A DNA stretch of 64,000 nt from Paenibacillus ginsengarvi (GTDB taxonomy: Bacteria; Bacillota; Bacilli; Paenibacillales; NBRC-103111): assembly GCF_003626695.1 (NCBI RefSeq), contig NZ_RBAH01000022.1, positions 1-64,000 of the forward strand, given 5' to 3'. Under the pieces are notes generated by a model. That model ran no database searches, had not been told where the DNA came from, and saw only the letters and a program-made list of their open reading frames with translations. Positions within the stretch are counted from its first letter, which is position 1. Each line of letters starts with the position of its first letter. Below are positions 17,091-24,340 of this stretch, piece after piece. A program made the translations under genes and the position numbers.

Positions 17091-17666
17091 GTGGATTCCG
17101 ACGAGGAGCTGCTGAAGATGATCGCCTCGGGCAGCGGGGCCGGTATGGAGGCACTCGTATACCGGTATCACAAGCCGATTTACGAATATTTGCAGCGTAT
17201 GCTGGGCGACGCTTCGCTTGCTGAGGACCTCGCTCAGGAATGCTTCATCCGGCTGTACCGGACCGTTCGCTCGGGAAGGCTGCCCAGCCGGTTCCGCCCC
17301 TGGATATACCGCATCGCAACCAATCTCTGCAAGGACGTCTGGAAGTCGTCGTCGTATCGCAGAGAAGCGCTGTGGGGAGCGGACAAAATGTCTCAACACG
17401 AAGACGGGGAAACCGTAACGTCCTTATTGGAGCGCCAATGGGAGCGGGAGGCGGTCATTCGCGCGCTCGGCCGTTTGGCGGAGGACGAGAAAGAAATTGT
17501 CGTGCTCCGGTTCTACCACGAGCTGAAGCTGGACGAAATCGCCGAAACGCTGGAACTGTCGCTCGGATCGGTGAAGACGAAGCTGTACAAATCGTTTAAG
17601 AAGCTGGCGCTTATGCTGGAGGAAGAGGAGGCGGGGCCGTATGGAGCGGCGAAGCGACCGAAGTGA
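17091..17666 (+). CDS. ECF-type RNA polymerase sigma factor
   Basis: 191 residues from the GTG at 17091, 7 bases after a consensus AAAGGAGG; the GTG at 17085 is only 1 base away. Region 2 is clear (YHKPIYEYLQRM, AEDLAQECFIRLYR), and so is region 4 with its helix-turn-helix (EIVVLRFYHELKLDEIAE, SLGSVKTKLYKSFKKL). Regions 1.1 and 3 are absent, as in ECF factors. The 3' end overlaps the next gene by 26 bases, the usual tight coupling of a sigma factor to its anti-sigma factor. It probably directs transcription of its own operon from 13706. Confidence 0.9.
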   Translation: MDSDEELLKMIASGSGAGMEALVYRYHKPIYEYLQRMLGDASLAEDLAQECFIRLYRTVRSGRLPSRFRPWIYRIATNLCKDVWKSSSYRREALWGADKMSQHEDGETVTSLLERQWEREAVIRALGRLAEDEKEIVVLRFYHELKLDEIAETLELSLGSVKTKLYKSFKKLALMLEEEEAGPYGAAKRPK

Positions 17667-18546
17667 ACGGCTGCAGCGGCTGTGGGAGGAGCTGAGCGAG
17701 TTAGACGATTCGTCGCCGAAAGAGGTGGAGGGGCTGGATCGGGAGAAGTTTGGGCAAACCGCCACGACGCTGGAACGGTATCAGGTGGCAGGACCGTCGT
17801 CGGAGCAAACCAGAGAGCTGGTCGGCCGGTTGACCACGCTGATGGCCGAACCGGAGCGGGTCAAGTTCGCGGATCGGCTGCTGCTTGCGGAGTCGGGGAA
17901 AACGACGATATGGCTCCGGCTGGTCCGCATGATCGCCTCGCAAGTCAGGCTGTTTTCCGCATCGTTCTGGATTGCCTCCGCCGTCATTATCGTACTGGGC
18001 GCGTTTCTCCAACCGGTAGAGGGGGGCGGCTCAAACAGCTTTTTCCTCGTATCGTCATTTGTCTCCGGAGCCGGTGTTTTTTATGCGCTGCGCTCGTTCG
18101 GCACGCCGATGGCCCGGCTGGAATCGACGTTTCCGGCGAATCCGGTCGAGGTGATGACGGGCCGGCTCGCCATCGTCGTATTTTACGACATTGTGCTGGC
18201 GCTGGCGGCAAGTCTCGTGTTATCGCTGGGCGGACAGACCGGCCCTCTGTTTGCTTTTATCGTCAGTTGGCTCGTTCCGCTGTGCATGTGCACGCTGCTG
18301 ACGTTTGTCGCCGTTGTGCGTCTAGGTCCTTGGCTTGGAGCGGGATTGTCTACGGCGGTTTGGGTGATCCAGCTTGTGATGAAGGACGTTCTGGGGCCGT
18401 TTTATGTGTACAGCAACCCCGGGTATGCGTTCTGGGGGAGCAGCCGCCTTCTGGCGCTCGGGATTACGATCGTGCTCGCGGTTATCGCGTATCGCACCGT
18501 CAGGCGCGAAGCAGTAGGGGAGGGCGGACGTTATGACCAGATTTGA
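17641..18546 (+). CDS. Membrane protein with a cytoplasmic N-domain, candidate anti-sigma factor and/or ABC permease
   Basis: 301 residues. The first ~100 are polar and mostly helical, without the His-Cys-Cys pattern of zinc anti-sigma domains. The rest holds about six membrane helices with short loops. Overlap with the sigma gene (26 bases) argues for an anti-sigma role. Overlap with the ABC ATPase gene downstream (14 bases) and six helices argue for the permease of that ATPase. Both may be true. I recognise no named family. Confidence 0.6.
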   Translation: MERRSDRSERLQRLWEELSELDDSSPKEVEGLDREKFGQTATTLERYQVAGPSSEQTRELVGRLTTLMAEPERVKFADRLLLAESGKTTIWLRLVRMIASQVRLFSASFWIASAVIIVLGAFLQPVEGGGSNSFFLVSSFVSGAGVFYALRSFGTPMARLESTFPANPVEVMTGRLAIVVFYDIVLALAASLVLSLGGQTGPLFAFIVSWLVPLCMCTLLTFVAVVRLGPWLGAGLSTAVWVIQLVMKDVLGPFYVYSNPGYAFWGSSRLLALGITIVLAVIAYRTVRREAVGEGGRYDQI

Positions 18547-19312
18547 GCTTTGCGGCGTTTCGGTCCGTCACACGGCATCCGCGCCGTGGCTATTCGAAGA
18601 CGTCGAGCTGGCGCTTTCCCCCGGCATATACGGCTTATTCGGACCAAACGGCAGCGGCAAAACGACGCTGCTGGAATGCATGGCCGGCATCCGGCCGTTC
18701 GGCGCGGGCGAGGCCCGTTTCGTGCTGCGGGACAGTCCGCTTGCGGGAAAGCGGCTCCGGGAGCGGCTCGGCTACGTATCCCAGCAGTTTGCGTTTTATG
18801 AAGAGATGAGGGCGGATCGATACTTGACATATGTGGCCGGCATGAAGCTGATCCCTTCCCATCTGATCGCGGATCGGGTGACGGAGGTGCTGGAAAGCTT
18901 CGGTCTCGCCGACTATCGCAAATTCCGCATCCGTTCGCTGTCGACCGGACAGCGGCGGAGGCTCTCGATCGCTCAGGCGATGCTGAACGACCCGCATCTG
19001 CTGTTAATGGACGAACCGCTCGAGGGACTCGATACGGAAGAGCGGGCGAACGTCATGGAGCGGCTGCTGGAGCTTGCAGGCGACGGTGTCGTTATTATGG
19101 CGAGCCACATCCTTACCGAAATCGAGCATTGGGTCGAGCAGGTGCTGTTTCTCTCCGACGGACGTGTGGAAGGGCCGAAGACGCCCCGGCAGTGGAAATC
19201 GGCTCTTCTCCATGAGGATGTTCTGGACGGTGCTGCTTCCGGCTCTTGGTCCGAATGGGAACCGACGCTGGAGGATGTGTACTTGGCGCAAATGCGCCGC
19301 AGACGTAGGTAG
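18533..19312 (+). CDS. ABC transporter ATP-binding protein, last gene of the ECF/ABC operon
   Basis: 259 residues. Walker A GPNGSGKT (37-44), signature LSTGQRRRLSIAQ and Walker B LLLMDEPLEGLD with a following SHILTE switch are intact. The signature has Thr where most ABC proteins have Gly (LSTGQ), which is tolerated in this class. The ATG at 18533 lies within the previous gene and follows GGGGAGGG. It is the second ATPase in the operon, so the operon could build two exporters or one mixed complex. Confidence 0.87.
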   Translation: MTRFELCGVSVRHTASAPWLFEDVELALSPGIYGLFGPNGSGKTTLLECMAGIRPFGAGEARFVLRDSPLAGKRLRERLGYVSQQFAFYEEMRADRYLTYVAGMKLIPSHLIADRVTEVLESFGLADYRKFRIRSLSTGQRRRLSIAQAMLNDPHLLLMDEPLEGLDTEERANVMERLLELAGDGVVIMASHILTEIEHWVEQVLFLSDGRVEGPKTPRQWKSALLHEDVLDGAASGSWSEWEPTLEDVYLAQMRRRRR

Positions 19313-19485
19313 CCGTTATATAAAGGAACCTACAAAAAAGAAGCTCCCGGCACGCCGAATTTCATGCAGGATGAAATCGGCGACAAGGAAAAGCTCTTGC
19401 GCCGCAAGCGATTGCGATGCTGAGCTTTCCCTTGCGGGGATGCTGGGCAAACCACCATTTGCGGTGCGAAGCCGGGTTCAGGGGG

Positions 19486-19514
19486 TTGCTTTTTGAAATG
19501 GAATGTAGTATTAT
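19486..19514 (+). promoter_or_regulatory. Candidate promoter of the cold-shock gene
   Basis: TTGCTT (19486-19491), 17 bases, TATTAT (19509-19514). Transcription from about 19521 would give a leader of roughly 140 bases containing the long hairpin at 19543-19604. Confidence 0.45.
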
Positions 19515-19542
19515 AAGTGCATTGGCACATTGAAACTAACCT

Positions 19543-19608
19543 AATTCACATAATGTAGAGGGTTGTTCTTGTTGATATTAATAACCTTGTACAATATGTG
19601 AATTTTTT
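19543..19608 (+). promoter_or_regulatory. Long hairpin with T run in the cold-shock gene leader
   Basis: Arms of 22 bases at 19543-19564 and 19583-19604 pair with only two mismatches around an 18-base loop. The hairpin is followed by TTTTTT (19603-19608). It has the form of an intrinsic terminator but sits 57 bases before the csp start codon, on the same strand. It may be an attenuator or a temperature-dependent leader element. Confidence 0.65.
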
Positions 19609-19664
19609 ATTTGTAAACGAATAAGGAATTTCATGTAAAATAATAACACAAGGTGGTAAACAGT

Positions 19665-19865
19665 ATGCAAACAGGCGTAGTGAAATGGTTTAACGCAGAA
19701 AAAGGTTATGGTTTTATTTCCGTAGATGGCGGCAACGACGTGTTCGTACATTTCAGTGCGATCGTAGGCGACGGCTACAAATCTTTGGATGAAGGCCAAC
19801 GCGTTGAGCTGAATATTGTTCAAGGCAATCGCGGACCTCAAGCCGAGAATGTCGTAAGGCTGTAA
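19665..19865 (+). CDS. Cold-shock protein, CspA/CspB family
   Basis: 66 residues, the standard length. The RNA-binding motifs [12 protein letters not shown] (RNP1 region) and DVFVHFSAI (RNP2) are intact, and the protein ends in a normal OB-fold. It acts as an RNA and single-stranded DNA chaperone in the cytoplasm. The ATG at 19665 has AAGGTGG 8 bases upstream; an in-frame GTG at 19653 is less likely. Confidence 0.95.
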   Translation: MQTGVVKWFNAEKGYGFISVDGGNDVFVHFSAIVGDGYKSLDEGQRVELNIVQGNRGPQAENVVRL

Positions 19866-19875
19866 GATCAGCGGA

Positions 19876-19910
19876 AATGCCCCGAACATTCGGTTCGGGG
19901 CATTATTTTT
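19876..19910 (+). terminator. Terminator of the cold-shock gene
   Basis: AATGCCCCGAAC (19876-19887) pairs perfectly with GTTCGGGGCATT (19893-19904) around ATTCG, followed by ATTTTT. Confidence 0.92.
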
Positions 19911-19979
19911 ATCATTAGAGAGTATCATGACGCTACACGGCGCCACTGATGAATAAACCGGTTGGAAAGAGGGATGCAC

Positions 19980-20192
19980 ATGTATAATTCTCGAAAAAGA
20001 CCTTCAGAGGATCTGCCTACTGAACGGACTGTTATATGGTCTTGCTCGGATGAAAATTGCAACGGATGGATGAGGGAAAACTTCGCTTTTTCCAACGTTC
20101 CCGTATGTCCCAAATGTCAATCCAAGATGGTCAAGAGCGAGCGTATGCTTGCCGTCGTAGTCAATACTAGCCCGAACCAGCCTAAATCTTAA
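19980..20192 (+). CDS. ydjO: YdjO-like cold-inducible protein
   Basis: 70 residues from the ATG at 19980, 6 bases after AAAGAGGG. The hallmark parts of the YdjO family are present: ERTVIWSCSDENCNGWMREN, then PVCPKCQSKM. The four Cys (two CxxxxC/CxxC-like pairs) look like a small zinc ribbon. Its place right after a cold-shock gene fits the cold-inducible label of the family. The molecular role is unknown. Confidence 0.85.
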   Translation: MYNSRKRPSEDLPTERTVIWSCSDENCNGWMRENFAFSNVPVCPKCQSKMVKSERMLAVVVNTSPNQPKS

Positions 20193-20210
20193 GGCTCGTA
20201 CCCGGACGGA

Positions 20211-21326
20211 TCACAAATACCGGGCAATAATCCGAACTAATCGGGAAGGGAACTCCTGCAGATCGGTTATATCCAGAAATCGCTCCTTCCCGTAGATTTC
20301 GGCGATTTTCTCTTTGTCCTGACCTATAGCCGCCGCTAAAAAGGTGATGCCTTTCCGTTCATATTGTTCTATGGTTTGCTGCATGTCTTGAACGGCGTAG
20401 CGGTCTGTATAGTCGTCCATTGCTTTCGGCTGCCCGTCGCTGATGCTAATCAGCAGCTTCGTCTGCTGAGGAGCTTCCGCCAATCGCTGCGCCATAATTC
20501 GGAGAGCCATTCCATCGCGATTATTGCTTCGGGCCCGAATGCCCATGAGCCGGTAACGATCGCTGGAGTCCGTGCGCTCCCAGTCTGCATAAGCATAGAT
20601 CGACATTTGCTCCATTCGTGACACATCCGCCGTATCGCCGTAGATGAGGACGGGAATCTGACACCTTTGACAAAATTCGTAGACGGCGATTACGGCTCGT
20701 TTAGCCGCTTCCAGTCTTCCCATAGCCGACATAGACGCCGATTCGTCTATTCTTACACCGACCGCAAGAGAAGGGGAGTCGGAGGGAGGGCGTTTCTTGG
20801 CGAAGAACCTGTAATCCTTGTAAGCGATGCTGTCCGCCAGAAATTTGCTGCCGTAGTAATGATTCCTCGCAAGCTCGGAACGTATTTCATGTTCCAGAAA
20901 CAGCTGTGTTCGCCTGGCAAGCTCCTTCACGATGGGCATAATGCCTTGACTTAATGTGGCATATTCCTGCCAGTTTTCCTGATCGTAATCCGGACGATGA
21001 ACAATAAGTTTCACCCTCTGATGGATCGAATCCGACACCGTCTCCCTTGCGGTTTGATTCAGCTTTTTGCGGAAATCGCGCTCTTTTTGTTTCTCCTCAT
21101 CCCCGATAGGCTCGGGATTGGATTGATGGTATTTCGGAGTTACCTGTTGTTCGTCATCCGACTTTTCCATTTTGGTCGAATTGTCGATGGCAGATGAGCC
21201 ATTTTCCTCACTATCGGTATATTTTTTGAGTATGATCCCCTGTTCCTCATCATGGCCGCCCCTATCCGCATCGGCATCGGTATCCTCGATAGTTCCCCAA
21301 GTCTTAATTTCTACGGCTTCCTTCAT
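20211..21326 (-). CDS. vWA-domain protein, CoxE/CobT/NorD-like
   Basis: 371 residues. The first ~90 are very acidic and polar. A helical middle part follows, then a von Willebrand A domain with the MIDAS motif DESAS (Asp194, Ser196, Ser198) and ISDGQP further on. vWA proteins of this kind work with MoxR-like AAA ATPases to remodel or load metal into target proteins. The gene starts in the stop codon of the AAA gene (ATGA overlap), exactly the expected partner. It is the last gene of a four-gene minus-strand operon and converges on ydjO with only 18 bases between. Confidence 0.8.
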   Translation of the reverse strand: MKEAVEIKTWGTIEDTDADADRGGHDEEQGIILKKYTDSEENGSSAIDNSTKMEKSDDEQQVTPKYHQSNPEPIGDEEKQKERDFRKKLNQTARETVSDSIHQRVKLIVHRPDYDQENWQEYATLSQGIMPIVKELARRTQLFLEHEIRSELARNHYYGSKFLADSIAYKDYRFFAKKRPPSDSPSLAVGVRIDESASMSAMGRLEAAKRAVIAVYEFCQRCQIPVLIYGDTADVSRMEQMSIYAYADWERTDSSDRYRLMGIRARSNNRDGMALRIMAQRLAEAPQQTKLLISISDGQPKAMDDYTDRYAVQDMQQTIEQYERKGITFLAAAIGQDKEKIAEIYGKERFLDITDLQEFPSRLVRIIARYL

Positions 21327-22429
21327 TTCTCGTTTTTTTTTACTTCGATTGCGACCGTATCCAGCCTGCCGATTAACCCACTCTTTTCGAGAGCTTCCTC
21401 CAATAGCTTGATTTCTTCGGAATCGGTTGTGATTTTGTAGATGACCTTATAATAAAGGGACTGTTTGGCGGAAGCCCCTTCGGCAACTGCATCGGCCCAG
21501 TAGAAGTAGGAACGCATGCCGGCGACACCTTTGATCGCATTGGCCCGGGCCGTTTTGTCCAAAACGATAATGATATCCGCCAGCAGGCCCAATACTTGTT
21601 CGTCTCTGTATCCGGTTTTGGCCATTACACGTTCCATCATGATTTCCTTTGTGGGCAAATCCATCTTTTCCGTATGCTGTACGCGGTCGCGCAGTGCTTC
21701 GTTTAACGGCCTGGTACCCGCATAGCTTCGGTTTGATGTAATGACGGCGATGAAATCGGAGTGTCTGTGAACGATTTCCGTGGGCAGATTGAAACTCCCG
21801 TCCAGCTCCAGGGCAGCGTTTAAAGCCATCAATACCGCAGCGTCGCGAATCACGTTAGGTTCCTGAATTTCCAGCAAATAACCGTTCCGATACGCTCGGA
21901 CGATTTCCGACGGATAGAACCGGTACTCGACCGCTTCGCCGGCGGGCTGTTCGGCAGCCAGCTTTACTACCCGCTTCATTTTGGAAGCGGCCTGCTCCTG
22001 CGTCATTCCCAGAACGTCCGTCAAAATTGCCGCGATACTGCCTAAGCCGTCGCTATCGTATAGAGCCTTCAACACCGCTTGATCCGCAGGCTCCATTGCC
22101 GCTAAGCGTTCTGTAGAAAGGACCGGCAATATGGCGCCGATAATATCCGATTTATCCATATCGGCAAAGCAAGTCACCTTCGTATAAGGCAGCCCGAGGT
22201 TGGCCGACAAAGCTTTGGCCAGCTGCGTTTTGCCGGAACCGGCGTCGCCCTCCAGCAAAATATTGGCGATTTTCATTTCTCCGCGGTTCCAGTTGCGCTT
22301 GATCTCTTTGCTGATGCGGTGTTCTTCTTCGCTGACCTTGTGCGATAACGGCTTTTGCCAAAGCAGTTTTTTCTCCTCATCGGTCCATCTTCGCTCTGGC
22401 GACAATATATAACATTCATCGTGTTCCAA
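21323..22429 (-). CDS. MoxR-like AAA ATPase
   Basis: 368 residues from a TTG at 22429 preceded by GGAGGAG. Walker A is GDAGSGKT (61-68). A MoxR/NorQ/CobS-like core follows with an arginine-finger region near ALRDRVQH. A helical insertion (about 110-160) lies before a strand like Walker B with the weaker YLLEIQEP. It overlaps the transporter gene upstream by 14 bases and the vWA gene downstream by 4. It probably acts as a ring-shaped remodeler together with the vWA protein. The target is not known. Confidence 0.8.
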   Translation of the reverse strand: MEHDECYILSPERRWTDEEKKLLWQKPLSHKVSEEEHRISKEIKRNWNRGEMKIANILLEGDAGSGKTQLAKALSANLGLPYTKVTCFADMDKSDIIGAILPVLSTERLAAMEPADQAVLKALYDSDGLGSIAAILTDVLGMTQEQAASKMKRVVKLAAEQPAGEAVEYRFYPSEIVRAYRNGYLLEIQEPNVIRDAAVLMALNAALELDGSFNLPTEIVHRHSDFIAVITSNRSYAGTRPLNEALRDRVQHTEKMDLPTKEIMMERVMAKTGYRDEQVLGLLADIIIVLDKTARANAIKGVAGMRSYFYWADAVAEGASAKQSLYYKVIYKITTDSEEIKLLEEALEKSGLIGRLDTVAIEVKKNEK

Positions 22430-23654
22430 TTCGTTCTCCTCCGTTAGTAGGCTTTGCTGTTTCCGTTGTGCTTGTTCTCTTCCTGGGGAAAAGAGGGAGC
22501 AGCAGAAGCGCTCCTATTAGAATCAAACCGCCGCTCATCGCATAAATCGTCAGCAGAGAAAAGACTTTCAGCATATATCCGGAGACAAACATTCCAAGCA
22601 CCATCATCCCCATAAAAACGGGCGTAATCGCTCCAGATACCCTGCCGATAAAAGCGCCTTCCGTGTTCCGAACCAGAAGCGTCTGGATACCGCCTTGAAT
22701 ACAGGGGAAAAATAAACCGCTGATTGCCAAAAGCAGCATCGTTACCGCAATGTTCGTCGATGCCCCGATTCCAATCGTACAGACGGCAATAACGAGCAAC
22801 CCGATCAGCAGCAGCTGCTGCGGTTTTATTTTTTTGGCTATTCCCATGATCGCTATTCCGCCTACTAACATAGCAGCGCCGTTCGTCATGACGAGCCATT
22901 GCAAAAACGATTTGTCTTGACCCAATTGTTCCATGACAAGAAAAATTTGCAGCGGCTGAGTTAGTCCCGATGCCAAACCGATTGCCGAGAAGGTCAGGCA
23001 AAGCGTTCGCAAAGGCAAACTGGAGCCGATATAGCGCAGCCCGGCTGTCAATTCCTTGATGAAACCCCCGGCATGGCCGGACCTCGGCTCCTCCTCGTCG
23101 CGGGGAAGCATCGCTAAGATCATGGATGACCCCAGAAACAGGATGGCCGTCATGATCAGAGAGGCATGAATGCCAAAACGAATGAAAACAAAGGTGCCGA
23201 TGACCGGCCCCAGCACCATAAAGACGGCGACAATCGTTTGAGACATCGCCATCACGCCTTGAAGCTGCTCTGCGGGCACATGCCGTTTATACAGCTTCAT
23301 CGCCGAAGGCTGGGAAAATTGAGACAGGCTGGCGGAGACGAACGATCCGATCAGAAGCGCGATCCATCCGCCATTCAGAATGGCAAGCAGGACGGCAGCA
23401 ACGGACAAGCCGGACATCAAGTCGCTCCAGACCATGGTGCGCTTGGGCCGCCACCGGTCGGCAAACGTCCCGCCGATGAGGCCGAGTAGAAAGATCGGAG
23501 CAAATTCGGCTACCGAAATGAGAGATACGCTTACCGGATCATTATGGGTCAAATCGGTAACATAAAGTAAAACGGCATAATTGCGGACCCAGATCCCGAG
23601 CTGCAGCAGCACGCGAGAGAGAATAATGGTCCGTACATAACGATTGGCTAACAC
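22416..23654 (-). CDS. MFS transporter, MFS_3/EntS-like exporter
   Basis: 412 residues with about 12 hydrophobic segments. The N-terminal part has FAPIFLLGLIGGTFADRW, the pattern of the enterobactin-exporter-like branch of the MFS. A basic C-terminal tail follows the last helix. The GTG at 23654 follows the previous stop by one base. Being between a small DUF-type gene and an AAA/vWA pair is unusual for such an exporter, so it may carry a compound made or sensed by that group. Confidence 0.82.
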   Translation of the reverse strand: MLANRYVRTIILSRVLLQLGIWVRNYAVLLYVTDLTHNDPVSVSLISVAEFAPIFLLGLIGGTFADRWRPKRTMVWSDLMSGLSVAAVLLAILNGGWIALLIGSFVSASLSQFSQPSAMKLYKRHVPAEQLQGVMAMSQTIVAVFMVLGPVIGTFVFIRFGIHASLIMTAILFLGSSMILAMLPRDEEEPRSGHAGGFIKELTAGLRYIGSSLPLRTLCLTFSAIGLASGLTQPLQIFLVMEQLGQDKSFLQWLVMTNGAAMLVGGIAIMGIAKKIKPQQLLLIGLLVIAVCTIGIGASTNIAVTMLLLAISGLFFPCIQGGIQTLLVRNTEGAFIGRVSGAITPVFMGMMVLGMFVSGYMLKVFSLLTIYAMSGGLILIGALLLLPLFPRKRTSTTETAKPTNGGERIGTR

Positions 23655-23655
23655 T

Positions 23656-24135
23656 TTAATACCCCATCTCCTGCAAAATAGTCGATAACGTGCGCAGACG
23701 CTCGCCGATCATCTCATCGTCTTCGCTCAGCGCCTGATAAAACAGTTTCAAATCCTCGTTAATTCTCTCATTATCCGTGCAGACCGACACCGTCATGGCA
23801 TCCCCTTGCAGCCCGACCCGGTCGATGACAGGGTTCTGCGGATCGTACAAATGCTCATAGCGGTATGCCTCGCGAAAGTGCGCAAGCGACCGGCATAGCA
23901 GAATGGACAAGTCCAGCACGCGATGCAGGGGCAGCTCCTCCGATTGTCTGGACCATTTCTCCCCCGTATATCTCCACACCTTGGCGGAAATGTCGACCGT
24001 ATCCCGATCGTTCCACTGCGCTAAACCTAAAGAAAGGCCTTTGGCATCCGTATTTCGGGCGAGTCTGCCGTCAATTCGCTCATAGTTTTCGGCGACGACA
24101 ACAGGCTTATGGTGTAAAGTAGTCGGTATTTTCAT
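23656..24135 (-). CDS. DUF6530-like protein
   Basis: 159 residues. The sequence pattern, beginning with IPTTLHHKPVVVAENYE, containing NTDAKGLSLGLAQWN, ELPLHRVLDLSILLCRSL and ending LSTILQEMGY, matches what I remember of the DUF6530 family; this match is from memory. No catalytic motif can be read. It is the first gene of the operon, right behind a promoter with a repeat-rich operator. The ATG follows AAGGAGA. Confidence 0.65.
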   Translation of the reverse strand: MKIPTTLHHKPVVVAENYERIDGRLARNTDAKGLSLGLAQWNDRDTVDISAKVWRYTGEKWSRQSEELPLHRVLDLSILLCRSLAHFREAYRYEHLYDPQNPVIDRVGLQGDAMTVSVCTDNERINEDLKLFYQALSEDDEMIGERLRTLSTILQEMGY

Positions 24136-24153
24136 TTTTTTCTCCTTCTCTCC

Positions 24154-24184
24154 GTTTACTAAATTAGTAATTTACTAAACTACT
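24154..24184 (-). promoter_or_regulatory. Operator made of alternating TTTAGTAAA half-sites
   Basis: On the minus strand, TTTAGTAAA occurs twice as a direct repeat with TTACTAA between, so two overlapping perfect palindromes (TTAGTAA-A-TTACTAA and TTACTAA-T-TTAGTAA) share the centre. It lies from the expected transcription start to just before the ribosome site of the DUF6530-like gene. This suits a repressor binding as two dimers. Confidence 0.7.
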
Positions 24185-24189
24185 GGATC

Positions 24190-24218
24190 ATTGTATATTG
24201 GATTTCGGCATTAGTCAA
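24190..24218 (-). promoter_or_regulatory. SigA-type promoter of the DUF6530/MFS/AAA/vWA operon
   Basis: On the minus strand, -35 TTGACT (24213-24218), a 17-base spacer and -10 TACAAT (24190-24195). Transcription would start near 24183, inside the operator. Confidence 0.75.
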
Positions 24219-24340
24219 TCCGTTTTTTGTGAAACAAACATTTACGATACGGTGGGCGCGCATGTAAAATATGGGAGAAGTGTGCAGTAAATGAGGGAAA
24301 GGCGAGCGTGTAAAGCACGTCCAATCAAGGAGGGATTGCG

